A stretch of DNA of 24,610 bases, from positions 1-24,610 of the forward strand of contig JBILVQ010000016.1 in assembly GCA_044370375.1 (NCBI GenBank), read 5' to 3'. The notes under the pieces were generated by a model. That model had not been told where the DNA came from. It saw only the letters and a list, made by a program, of their open reading frames with translations, and made no database searches. The translations under genes were made by a program, and so were the position numbers. Positions 9,208 to 14,612 of this stretch are shown here, piece by piece. Source of the DNA: JBILVQ01 sp044370375. GTDB lineage: Bacteria > Bacteroidota > Bacteroidia > UBA4408. Position 1 is the stretch's first letter. Each line of letters starts with the position of its first letter.

Positions 9208-10305
9208 TCAATTTGATTTTTCTTTCAAAACTAAGTATTCCATCCACAAGGTCAAAGCCATCGCTTGACAATGATATTGAATATGGGTGAAGGGGAGTTG
9301 GCGCAAGCTCCGCAATAACGGTGAAGAAAACTCTTCAAATAGCCCTGCAACAAAAAAAACAAAACTGCGTGTATCCTTTACAGAAGGGGTGTTTTGAGGT
9401 AGTTCTTTTACCCGTAGTCTTAATGCAGCAATATTAAACAACAAGTTGTCCATAGAATTTTGCCTTTGTGGAAAATCCAGCTGAATCAAATCCAACAATC
9501 TATTTTTGGCGGCTGGCAGAAAAAAACCGGGAAACAAACCCTCCAAGCGCGCTGCATGATACACAATCAAAGAAAGTCTGGGGTAATAGGGAGAAAAAAG
9601 AGCAGGGTTATCCACTAACGAATCCGACATTAAAACATCATTCAAGAAAGCAAGGGAAGCCTTGTCTGTATCCATCAGGGGAAGTTGGTTTGTTTTATGC
9701 CAAATCATTAGGTTACACAAGGCTACAAAATCGAAACCGCATGGCATATCCTTAATAAAAAAGGTATTATATACAGGCCAATTCCGCCATGGAAGCGGAA
9801 GGTAGCGCATGGTTTTAAAAACCCCGTTGGCATAGCGCTGAATTTTTTGATGAAAGGCAAGGTTCAATTCCTGACTTGCGCCACTAATGATTAATGCAAG
9901 GGCACTGTCATCAATATCATCTGGAATCTGGAAAAAACGGAAGCGATGGGCAAAAAAACCAAATGGAAAATGCTGCGAAGGACTGGTTTTCCAGAAATTC
10001 CATGAGGCCTGATGATCCTTGTTTCTATACAAGGGTAGCAGTCGAACAGTTTTCTGAATAATATCATTGGTAAGAATTTTTTGTTCCTGATTGAACATTT
10101 CATGCAGGGAATGCAAGATAAATGAGATGGAAAGATTAAAGAAAATGGTATCATCGGGCCTAGAATACAGGAAAGGAATCTTTCTTTCAGAAAAAAACAG
10201 TCCTTCAGAAAATTCCTTATAGGATTGATTCTGAAACGATTGAAGTGTTTGCAGCAACTCAGTTACTGTGTAATGTTCAATTTTTTTTGGCAGATTTGGG
10301 TTCAA
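9208..10305 (-). CDS. hypothetical protein with a DxDD motif, possible terpene-cyclase-like toroid fold
   Basis: The 365-residue product is rich in helices and aromatic residues. Residues 129-138 read DDIDDSALAL; DxDD (Asp130, Asp132, Asp133) followed by S/T-A is the acid motif of class II terpene cyclases (squalene-hopene cyclase, diterpene cyclases). I see no QW repeats and the protein is only about half the length of squalene-hopene cyclase, so this is at most a remote relative of the alpha/alpha toroid fold and the function is unknown. No signal peptide or membrane segment stands out. The open frame extends upstream through the antisense of tRNA-Gly and tRNA-Leu, which cannot be coding; the TTG at 10303-10305 is the first plausible start clear of the tRNA. 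It is the first gene of an operon with ferredoxin and MazG. Its promoter region is shared with divergent tRNA-Gly. Confidence 0.65.
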   Translation of the reverse strand: MNPNLPKKIEHYTVTELLQTLQSFQNQSYKEFSEGLFFSERKIPFLYSRPDDTIFFNLSISFILHSLHEMFNQEQKILTNDIIQKTVRLLPLYRNKDHQASWNFWKTSPSQHFPFGFFAHRFRFFQIPDDIDDSALALIISGASQELNLAFHQKIQRYANGVFKTMRYLPLPWRNWPVYNTFFIKDMPCGFDFVALCNLMIWHKTNQLPLMDTDKASLAFLNDVLMSDSLVDNPALFSPYYPRLSLIVYHAARLEGLFPGFFLPAAKNRLLDLIQLDFPQRQNSMDNLLFNIAALRLRVKELPQNTPSVKDTRSFVFFVAGLFEEFSSPLLRSLRQLPFTHIQYHCQAMALTLWMEYLVLKEKSN

Positions 10306-10327
10306 TATGAAAAAATGATTATTTTTG
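10295..10327 (+). promoter_or_regulatory. Bacteroidota-type promoter of tRNA-Gly
   Basis: TTTG at 10295-10298, a 21-bp spacer and TATTTTTG at 10320-10327 match the Bacteroidota -33/-7 consensus (TTTG, TAnnTTTG). The tRNA begins 15 bp downstream. The site overlaps the presumed TTG start of the divergent DxDD gene. Confidence 0.7.
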
Positions 10328-10341
10328 TGGCCCAAATTTAA

Positions 10342-10416
<75 letters not shown>

Positions 10417-10417
<1 letters not shown>

Positions 10418-10441
10418 AAAACCCGCAGATGCGGGTTTTTT
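10417..10441 (+). terminator. terminator after tRNA-Gly
   Basis: A perfect stem AAAACCCGC/GCGGGTTTT with a 4-base loop (AGAT) ending in a T-run, directly after the CCA of tRNA-Gly. A second short palindrome, GCCTGAAAA/TTTTCAGGC (10446-10465), follows and lies just before tRNA-Leu. Confidence 0.8.
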
Positions 10442-10474
10442 AATTGCCTGAAAATTTTTTCAGGCCCCCTCCTT

Positions 10475-10559
10475 GCCCGGGTGGTGGAACTGGTAGACAC
10501 GCAGGACTTAAAATCCTGTAATCATTGCGATTGTGCGGGTTCAAGTCCCGCCCCGGGTA
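10475..10559 (+). tRNA. tRNA-Leu (UAA)
   Basis: An 85-base class II tRNA. Acceptor GCCCGGG pairs with CCCGGGT (G-U at the first pair), the anticodon stem is CAGGA/TCCTG with TAA at 10509-10511, there is a long variable arm (about 10519-10535), and the T-arm contains GGTTCAAGTCC. Discriminator A is at 10559. CCA is not encoded, unlike the neighbouring tRNA-Gly. A separate promoter is not obvious because a terminator lies between the two tRNAs. Confidence 0.96.
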
Positions 10560-10774
10560 CTCTTAAAAATCGAAAAAATTTCTTTTTTACTTTCCACCAC
10601 AGAAGCTCATGGGCTTGTGGATTTTTTTCGACAAGAAAAAATTCAGGTTGATTCTTTTACAGTCTTTTTTATAGAAACCCTGTGTTTTACAAAAAAATCA
10701 AATGCATCCTTAACAAAACCTATCTTTCCGAAAGCTAAACCTTTTCCTACTTTTACTGAAAAAACAAAAACACC

Positions 10775-10984
10775 ATGGAAGTAAAGGACAGCAACGGTAA
10801 CCTATTGGCAGACGGAGACGCTGTAACCCTTATTAAAGATTTAAAGGTAAGAGGTTCATCACAGGTACTCAAAAGAGGAACGGTGGTAAAAAAAATCAGG
10901 TTAACTGATGATCCAGCCGAAATTGATTGCAAAATCAATGGCAGCGGAATGGTGTTAAGGACAGAGTTCGTGAAGAAAATTTAA
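10775..10984 (+). CDS. short PhnA (YjdM) C-terminal-domain protein
   Basis: The 69-residue protein matches the C-terminal domain of PhnA/YjdM proteins: VKDSNGNLLADGDAVTLIKDLKVRGSS, then KRGTVVKKIRLTDDP and the ending GMVLRTEFVKK. The usual N-terminal zinc ribbon of full-length YjdM (about 110 residues, four cysteines) is absent; only one cysteine remains. The phn name is historical and no phosphonate function is implied. The fold is a small SH3-like barrel and the role is unknown. Its ATG at 10775 has several near -7 elements upstream (10748-10755, TACTTTTA). No partner gene is evident; the BI-1 gene 98 bp downstream has its own -7 box. Confidence 0.88.
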   Translation: MEVKDSNGNLLADGDAVTLIKDLKVRGSSQVLKRGTVVKKIRLTDDPAEIDCKINGSGMVLRTEFVKKI

Positions 10985-11057
10985 CGCAAGCCCTTTCAAA
11001 GTAAGCGTTAAGAATTTCAAAAAAAATCAATTTCAAAAAGATACCCTCCAAAATAAG

Positions 11058-11065
11058 TATCTTTG
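11058..11065 (+). promoter_or_regulatory. -7 element upstream of the BI-1 gene
   Basis: TATCTTTG matches TAnnTTTG exactly, 17 bp before the ATG. No clear TTTG is seen at the expected -33 position. Confidence 0.5.
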
Positions 11066-11082
11066 TAAAAAAATAAACACAA

Positions 11083-11811
11083 ATGGATAATTACAATTTA
11101 AACATCAATCAATCGCAAAGAACCATCAGCGCTGATGCAGCCCGTACCTTCATGACCGGTGTTTTCTCCTGGATGTTTCTTGCCTTAATGATTACCGCAA
11201 CGGCCGCTTGGTGGTTTGCTTCTGACCTTTCATTGGTTGGAAAACTTGTGGATTTAAACGGAGGAGGAATGACCATGCTTGGATGGGTTGTTATGTTGGC
11301 ACCATTGGGTTTTGTTTTGCTCATGAACTTTGCCTTTAATAAACTTTCTTACTCTACCCTGATTATTCTTTTCTTGAGCTACTCGGCATTGGTGGGAATT
11401 AGTTTGAGTTTTATTCTACTGGTTTATACCATGAGTTCCATCTTCCTCACCTTCGCAATTACTGCTGGAATGTTTGGGACAATGGCAGTACTAGGTTACA
11501 CCACAAAGCAAGATTTAACAAGCTTCGGTCGTATCCTCATGATGGCCCTGGTGGGAATAATCATTGCCACAGTGGTTAATTGGTTTATGCATAGCGAAAT
11601 GCTGGATTATATCATCAGCTACGTTGGCGTTGCAGTATTTACAGGACTTACCGCTTATGATGTACAAAAACTGAAGAACATTGGTGCAGGTAACGTTTAT
11701 GATACCGAAACAAAATCAAAACTCACCATTTTAGGAGCACTAACGCTATATCTTGATTTTATCAATCTGTTTTTGATGTTGTTGAGATTATTTGGCGACA
11801 GAAGGAACTAA
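11083..11811 (+). CDS. Bax inhibitor-1 / YccA family membrane protein
   Basis: A 242-residue inner-membrane protein with about seven hydrophobic segments: roughly residues 25-45, 60-82, 88-106, 110-130, 138-158, 165-185 and 215-235. The soluble N-terminus NLNINQSQRTISADAARTFMTGVFSWM leads into the first helix in the manner of the family, and the signature TAYDVQKLKNI before the last helix and the ending DFINLFLMLLRLFGDRRN are typical of bacterial BI-1 proteins. Members are proposed pH-dependent calcium-leak channels and often affect stress resistance; the role in this organism is not shown. Length is standard and the gene stands alone. A very strong hairpin follows 21 bp after the stop. Confidence 0.95.
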   Translation: MDNYNLNINQSQRTISADAARTFMTGVFSWMFLALMITATAAWWFASDLSLVGKLVDLNGGGMTMLGWVVMLAPLGFVLLMNFAFNKLSYSTLIILFLSYSALVGISLSFILLVYTMSSIFLTFAITAGMFGTMAVLGYTTKQDLTSFGRILMMALVGIIIATVVNWFMHSEMLDYIISYVGVAVFTGLTAYDVQKLKNIGAGNVYDTETKSKLTILGALTLYLDFINLFLMLLRLFGDRRN

Positions 11812-11831
11812 AGACTTCGGCCTTACGCAAT

Positions 11832-11870
11832 AAAAAAAGGGTTTAACTATATTTGTTAAACCCTTTTTTT
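11832..11870. terminator. bidirectional terminator, shared by the BI-1 gene and the tRNA-Met unit
   Basis: A perfect 16-bp stem (11832-11847 with 11855-11870), core GGGTTTAAC/GTTAAACCC flanked by seven A and seven T, and a 7-base loop. It terminates the plus-strand BI-1 gene. On the minus strand it follows the duplicated tRNA-Met 3' fragment directly and was probably the original tRNA-Met terminator before the insertion. Confidence 0.9.
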
Positions 11871-11900
11871 GTGGGCCCACTTGGAATCGAACCAAGCACC
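11865..11900 (-). repeat. 36-bp direct repeat, copy 1 (tRNA-Met 3' end, att-like)
   Basis: Identical over 36 bp to 12351-12386. It covers six T of the flank, the discriminator, the 3' acceptor strand, the whole T-arm and most of the variable loop of tRNA-Met. The match stops where copy 1 enters the palindrome at 11900-11917. This is the arrangement left by an element that integrates at a tRNA 3' end and rebuilds the gene. Confidence 0.9.
11871..11900 (-). pseudogene. tRNA-Met 3' fragment (T-arm and acceptor strand)
   Basis: The 30 bases correspond to tRNA-Met from the variable loop through the discriminator, with an intact T-stem and T-loop (CTTGG-TTCGATT-CCAAG on the minus strand). The D-arm, anticodon arm and 5' acceptor strand are missing, so it cannot be a working tRNA. 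It lies between the GIY-YIG stop codon and the terminator. Confidence 0.85.
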
Positions 11901-11917
11901 CCCGATAGCTATCGGGG
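11900..11917. repeat. 18-bp perfect palindrome CCCCGATAGCTATCGGGG
   Basis: A perfect palindrome directly abutting the tRNA-Met fragment, extendable to a near-palindrome from CACC to GGTG with one unpaired C. It has no T-run on either side, so it is not a normal terminator. It marks the inner boundary of the insertion, and a degraded relative occurs at about 12285-12305. Confidence 0.85.
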
Positions 11918-11931
11918 TGAATATTCTATTT

Positions 11932-12222
11932 TTATTCCTTAAACCTGTCCTTTATTTTTTGGACTAATTCTGGGTAGTTAATTAAATTTTGGTTGTATTT
12001 ACTACTTTTCATACTTTTAATATGCCTCTCTATTCTTACTGCTTGGGCAAAATTTTCACATTCTATAAAAAGCTCAACTTTCCAATCGTTTGCTTTGGAA
12101 GTAAAATGATTTTTACCGTAAAAATTTACCTTATGCTTTTCTATTCTGGCTATCAGGTCATGGCTAATCCCAATATAAAACCTTTTAAGCGTATCACTAT
12201 AAATTAGATAACATCCTATCAT
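11932..12222 (-). CDS. GIY-YIG family nuclease
   Basis: A 96-residue single-domain GIY-YIG protein of the small UvrC-N-like/URI type. The N-terminal GCYLIYS (residues 3-9) stands for GIY and FYIG (15-18) for YIG, followed by the helix containing the family arginine and ARIEKHK, and by a C-terminal RIERHIKSMKS with the metal-binding glutamate. No DNA-binding domain is attached, as in other small members. Members cut DNA as homing, repair or unknown enzymes; the target here is not known. Start ATG at 12220-12222. The gene sits inside the tRNA-Met insertion, on the same strand as the tRNA and about 135 bp downstream of it. No TAnnTTTG promoter is evident before it, so it may depend on readthrough from the tRNA promoter. 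Codon use appears more AT-rich than its neighbours. Confidence 0.9.
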   Translation of the reverse strand: MIGCYLIYSDTLKRFYIGISHDLIARIEKHKVNFYGKNHFTSKANDWKVELFIECENFAQAVRIERHIKSMKSSKYNQNLINYPELVQKIKDRFKE

Positions 12223-12264
12223 TCCAATATTTCTTTAATTAACACTATAATACTCTAAAAAAAC

Positions 12265-12305
12265 CTTGGAATCCAACCTTGTCCCCTCGATACCTATCAA
12301 CGATA
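12265..12305 (-). repeat. degenerate copy of the tRNA-3'/palindrome junction
   Basis: Bases 12265-12298 align without gaps to 11880-11913 with 27 of 34 identities counted by eye. The shared parts are CTTGGAATC, AACC, CCCC and CGATA.CTATC, which means T-arm followed by the palindrome half, in the same orientation. The GIY-YIG gene is therefore flanked on both sides by this junction. The acceptor part is not conserved in this copy. Confidence 0.6.
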
Positions 12306-12350
12306 GTAATCAGGGTTAACTTTCAAATTCCAATACCATCCCACCAAAAA

Positions 12351-12386
12351 TTTTTTGTGGGCCCACTTGGAATCGAACCAAGCACC
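12351..12386 (-). repeat. 36-bp direct repeat, copy 2 (inside functional tRNA-Met)
   Basis: The second perfect copy of 11865-11900. It forms the 3' part of the complete tRNA-Met. Here the minus-strand tRNA is followed by six A but no hairpin, because the terminator is now beyond the cassette. Confidence 0.9.
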
Positions 12387-12431
12387 TACTGATTATGAGT
12401 CAGTTGCTCTAACCGAATGAGCTATAGGCCC
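12358..12431 (-). tRNA. tRNA-Met (CAU), probably elongator
   Basis: A complete 74-base cloverleaf: acceptor GGGCCTA/TGGGCCC (one G-U pair), D-arm, anticodon stem CTGA/TCAG with CAT (plus-strand atg at 12395-12397), T-arm and discriminator A. It lacks initiator features such as a GGG/CCC anticodon stem or an unpaired first position. A CAU tRNA could also be the lysidine-modified tRNA-Ile2, which sequence alone does not exclude. CCA is not encoded. Its 3' half is duplicated 486 bp away. Confidence 0.95.
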
Positions 12432-12467
12432 TAAAATCAAGAAAAACCTGATTTCTAAAATGCGCTG

Positions 12468-12498
12468 CAAAGATATATTTTTACAAGGTTTTATCAAA
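12468..12498 (-). promoter_or_regulatory. Bacteroidota-type promoter of tRNA-Met
   Basis: On the minus strand TTTG (12498-12495), a 19-bp spacer and TATCTTTG (12475-12468) match the -33/-7 consensus. The tRNA begins 37 bp downstream, which leaves a leader of about 30 bases. Confidence 0.7.
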
Positions 12499-12506
12499 AT
12501 TATCCG

Positions 12507-13181
12507 ATGAGCATCTTGCATCAAATACCTTCACCCGATCAGGTAGATGTCCTATTATTCGACCTAGGCGGGGTTATTATCAATATCGATTACACGTTAA
12601 CAAAAAAAGCCTTTGAGCAGCTGGGTGTTTCGGAATTCGATCGCTTGTTTAGCAAGGCAAAGCAAAATCAATTGTTCGACCAATTAGAAAAGGGGCAAAT
12701 CAGCGACCTTGAATTTTACCGGCAAATTAGAGCCGTTTCGAACATGCAACTTGAAAATGAAGCCATAAAAAATGCCTGGAATGCCATACTGCTCGACATC
12801 CCTGAGAAAAGAATTCAATTGTTGCAACAACTCTCAAAAAAATTCCGTCTCTTTCTAATCAGTAACACCAATAGCATCCACATTGAAGCTTTTACCCGGC
12901 AATTGATAAATCAATTTGGCAAAAATCCTTTTCCTGAAATTTTCGAAAAAGTTTATTACTCCAGCGAAATCGGCAAAAGAAAGCCTGATACAGATATTTT
13001 CAATTTTGTTATCCTTCAAAATAATTTAGTGAAGGAGCGTTGCCTGTTTATTGACGACTCGCCTCAACATATTGAAGGGGCTGCTCGCTGTGGAATACCT
13101 GCTTTCCACCTTCTCGATGGTGTCGATATTCTTGATCTTTTTAAAAACTACGCAATGATAGCCGACCGGAAAATTAAATAA
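12507..13181 (+). CDS. HAD-superfamily phosphatase, YihX-like
   Basis: A 224-residue cytoplasmic haloacid-dehalogenase-type hydrolase. Motif I is FDLGGV with nucleophile Asp19 (the DxG form common in YihX-type proteins), motif II is ISNTNS with Ser119, motif III is GKRKPD with Lys157/Lys159, and motif IV is FIDDS with Asp183/Asp184. A helical cap lies between residues 25 and 95. These enzymes remove phosphate from small sugar phosphates or nucleotides; the substrate cannot be read from the sequence. The ATG lies just upstream of the divergent tRNA-Met promoter. The 3' end overlaps the convergent epimerase gene by 8 bp, including both stop codons. Confidence 0.9.
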   Translation: MSILHQIPSPDQVDVLLFDLGGVIINIDYTLTKKAFEQLGVSEFDRLFSKAKQNQLFDQLEKGQISDLEFYRQIRAVSNMQLENEAIKNAWNAILLDIPEKRIQLLQQLSKKFRLFLISNTNSIHIEAFTRQLINQFGKNPFPEIFEKVYYSSEIGKRKPDTDIFNFVILQNNLVKERCLFIDDSPQHIEGAARCGIPAFHLLDGVDILDLFKNYAMIADRKIK

Positions 13182-13584
13182 TTTCTTGTGTAAGTTCCAG
13201 CAAAATTCCGCCGGTTGATTTTGGATGCACAAAGCAAATCAACTTATTGTCGGCCCCTTTTTTGGGCTCATCATTTAGGAGTGTAAAACCTGCCAATCGA
13301 AGTCGTTCCATTTCTTCCAAAATATTTTCAACTTCGAAAGCAACATGATGAATTCCTTCGCCCCGTTTATCAATGAATTTAGCAATTGCACCATCGGGAG
13401 CACCGGCCTGAACCAATTCTATTTTGCTTTCACCAATTTTAAAAAAGGATGTGGTAACCTTTTCAGAGGCCACTTCCTCTACTTTATAGTGGGGAGTTCC
13501 GCTTAACAATTGAAACAATCGGTTTGCTTTTTCCAAATCGGAAACAGCAATGCCAAGGTGTTCAATTTTGAGGAAGCCCGACAA
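13174..13584 (-). CDS. mce: methylmalonyl-CoA epimerase
   Basis: The 136-residue protein belongs to the glyoxalase/VOC fold and interconverts (R)- and (S)-methylmalonyl-CoA, linking succinyl-CoA and propionyl-CoA metabolism. Two VOC repeats are visible and the metal ligands fit the family: His9 (EHLGIAV), Gln59 (IELVQ), His79/His80 (GIHHVAFEV) and Glu130 (LLEL). HHVAFEV and the PKKGA-to-FVHPKSTGGILLEL segment are characteristic of this epimerase rather than other VOC enzymes. The only workable start is TTG at 13582-13584, directly before SGFLKIEHLG. The mutase is not in the window. The upstream secreted-protein gene ends 11 bp before it, so they may share a transcript. Confidence 0.9.
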   Translation of the reverse strand: MSGFLKIEHLGIAVSDLEKANRLFQLLSGTPHYKVEEVASEKVTTSFFKIGESKIELVQAGAPDGAIAKFIDKRGEGIHHVAFEVENILEEMERLRLAGFTLLNDEPKKGADNKLICFVHPKSTGGILLELTQEII

Positions 13585-13595
13585 GGAGAAAGAAA

Positions 13596-14432
13596 TTATT
13601 TTTTTGTGAATTTATCACCGGTTTTATTGTCGTAGTTCACGTAAAAAGTTCCCTTTTTTAACGAACTAACATCAATGGTGGAACCAAAGCCTTGCAACAC
13701 AACATTACCAAAGGTATCAAACACTTCCCATTTGGTATCTGCAGAAAAAGTTATGCTTTGGTCTTTTTCCTGTTTGAAAGTAATGACCGGGCTCAGCGAT
13801 CTGTATTTGATTGGGTCAGACAATCTGGGACCAGTAACATCCACCTGTTTTACACGAATTTTATTTTCGCCCGAAAAGGGAACATATTTTATTTCATAAT
13901 AATGTTGGTCAGGCGTTCCTTTGCCTTCAATTTCGGCCACCTTCACCCATTTGTTCCAACGATAATGTTCAACCACAAAAGTTAACTTACCTGTTTCGCC
14001 TTTGGTGGTAAAAGAAAATTTTCCATCCTTTCCAACCTTCATGGAACCAGGAACAATTTCAAAGGAGCTGCGAGGTTTTAAATCCTCAGGATTCACCACT
14101 TTGGGCTTGGTTTTACAATCGTCTTTGTGTTTGATTTTTATTTCCACTTTTTGGCCTGTAACCAACTGCAAGGCTGCCAAATCAATTTCAAAGGAACTTT
14201 GCTGAATTTCGTCTGTGGTTACCTTACCGTTTACGTTCACCTCGGTAATACAAAAACCCGCACCACCAGCATAAGGATTTTGCACGAAAATATTTTTTCC
14301 GTAGTAATTTCCTTGAACGGTAATTTCTCCGGCAGAAACAGAGCCAATGAAAGCAAGGGCTGTTAGTGCCAACGTGAAGTAATGTTTTGATGTAAACATG
14401 GAAATATGGGCAGCAAATTTTTTCATAATCAT
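13596..14432 (-). CDS. secreted protein of unknown function
   Basis: The 278-residue product has a signal peptide ending in TLALTALAFIGSVSA, before GEITVQGNYYGKN. Three in-frame starts are possible (14432, 14426 and 14399); the last gives a standard 23-residue signal peptide. The mature protein is beta-rich and lysine-rich, starts with a region resembling an Ig-like or carboxypeptidase-regulatory sandwich (GKNIFVQNPYAGGAGFCITEV), and contains two cysteines that could form a disulfide. The last 60 residues (ITFSADTKWEVFDTFGNVV, then STIDVSSLKKGTFYVNYDNK and KFTKK) resemble a type IX secretion C-terminal domain: a strand, a turn around FGNVV, then LKKGTFYV and a basic end. Export through the T9SS is a plausible inference. 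It precedes mce by 11 bp. Confidence 0.8.
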   Translation of the reverse strand: MIMKKFAAHISMFTSKHYFTLALTALAFIGSVSAGEITVQGNYYGKNIFVQNPYAGGAGFCITEVNVNGKVTTDEIQQSSFEIDLAALQLVTGQKVEIKIKHKDDCKTKPKVVNPEDLKPRSSFEIVPGSMKVGKDGKFSFTTKGETGKLTFVVEHYRWNKWVKVAEIEGKGTPDQHYYEIKYVPFSGENKIRVKQVDVTGPRLSDPIKYRSLSPVITFKQEKDQSITFSADTKWEVFDTFGNVVLQGFGSTIDVSSLKKGTFYVNYDNKTGDKFTKK

Positions 14433-14612
14433 AGTCCTTTACCCGCAATGAAACGGGTTCAATACGCAATATTAGCAGGTTTTTGTTAAACGCGAAAGAT
14501 TTTTTAAGAATTTATTGCCAAAATTAGCGTTTTATTTAAAAATCAGGCCTAATAAATTAAGTTGGGCCTAATTTGAAGCTGAAATCATTACCTTGGCAGA
14601 AGAAAATCATCC

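Larger units (their letters stand above)
11901..12386 (-). mobile_element. 486-bp GIY-YIG cassette inserted at the 3' end of tRNA-Met
   Basis: Removing one 36-bp repeat and the bases between the copies restores a plain arrangement: tRNA-Met directly followed by its hairpin terminator at 11832-11870. The removed unit is 486 bp. It holds a palindrome at one end, one GIY-YIG nuclease gene, and a degenerate second copy of the tRNA-3'-plus-palindrome junction. There is no integrase, transposase or terminal inverted repeat. The reconstruction is inference from the duplication; the 36-bp identity is directly visible. It may be a minimal mobile unit, or the remnant of a larger island moved by an integrase acting in trans. 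Confidence 0.6.

Noticed and set aside
10446..10465. Palindrome GCCTGAAAA/TTTTCAGGC between tRNA-Gly and tRNA-Leu considered as an operator or promoter.
   Set aside because: The loop is only two bases and there is no matching -7 element; it may be a second terminator or an RNA-processing hairpin, not enough to call.
11832..11870. Long A/T-flanked inverted repeat considered as an insertion-sequence end.
   Set aside because: It is a perfect hairpin of terminator type placed right after a stop codon, with no matching partner elsewhere in the window.
12351..12431. tRNA-Met considered as initiator tRNA.
   Set aside because: The first acceptor pair is G-C and the anticodon stem lacks the GGG/CCC pairs of initiators.
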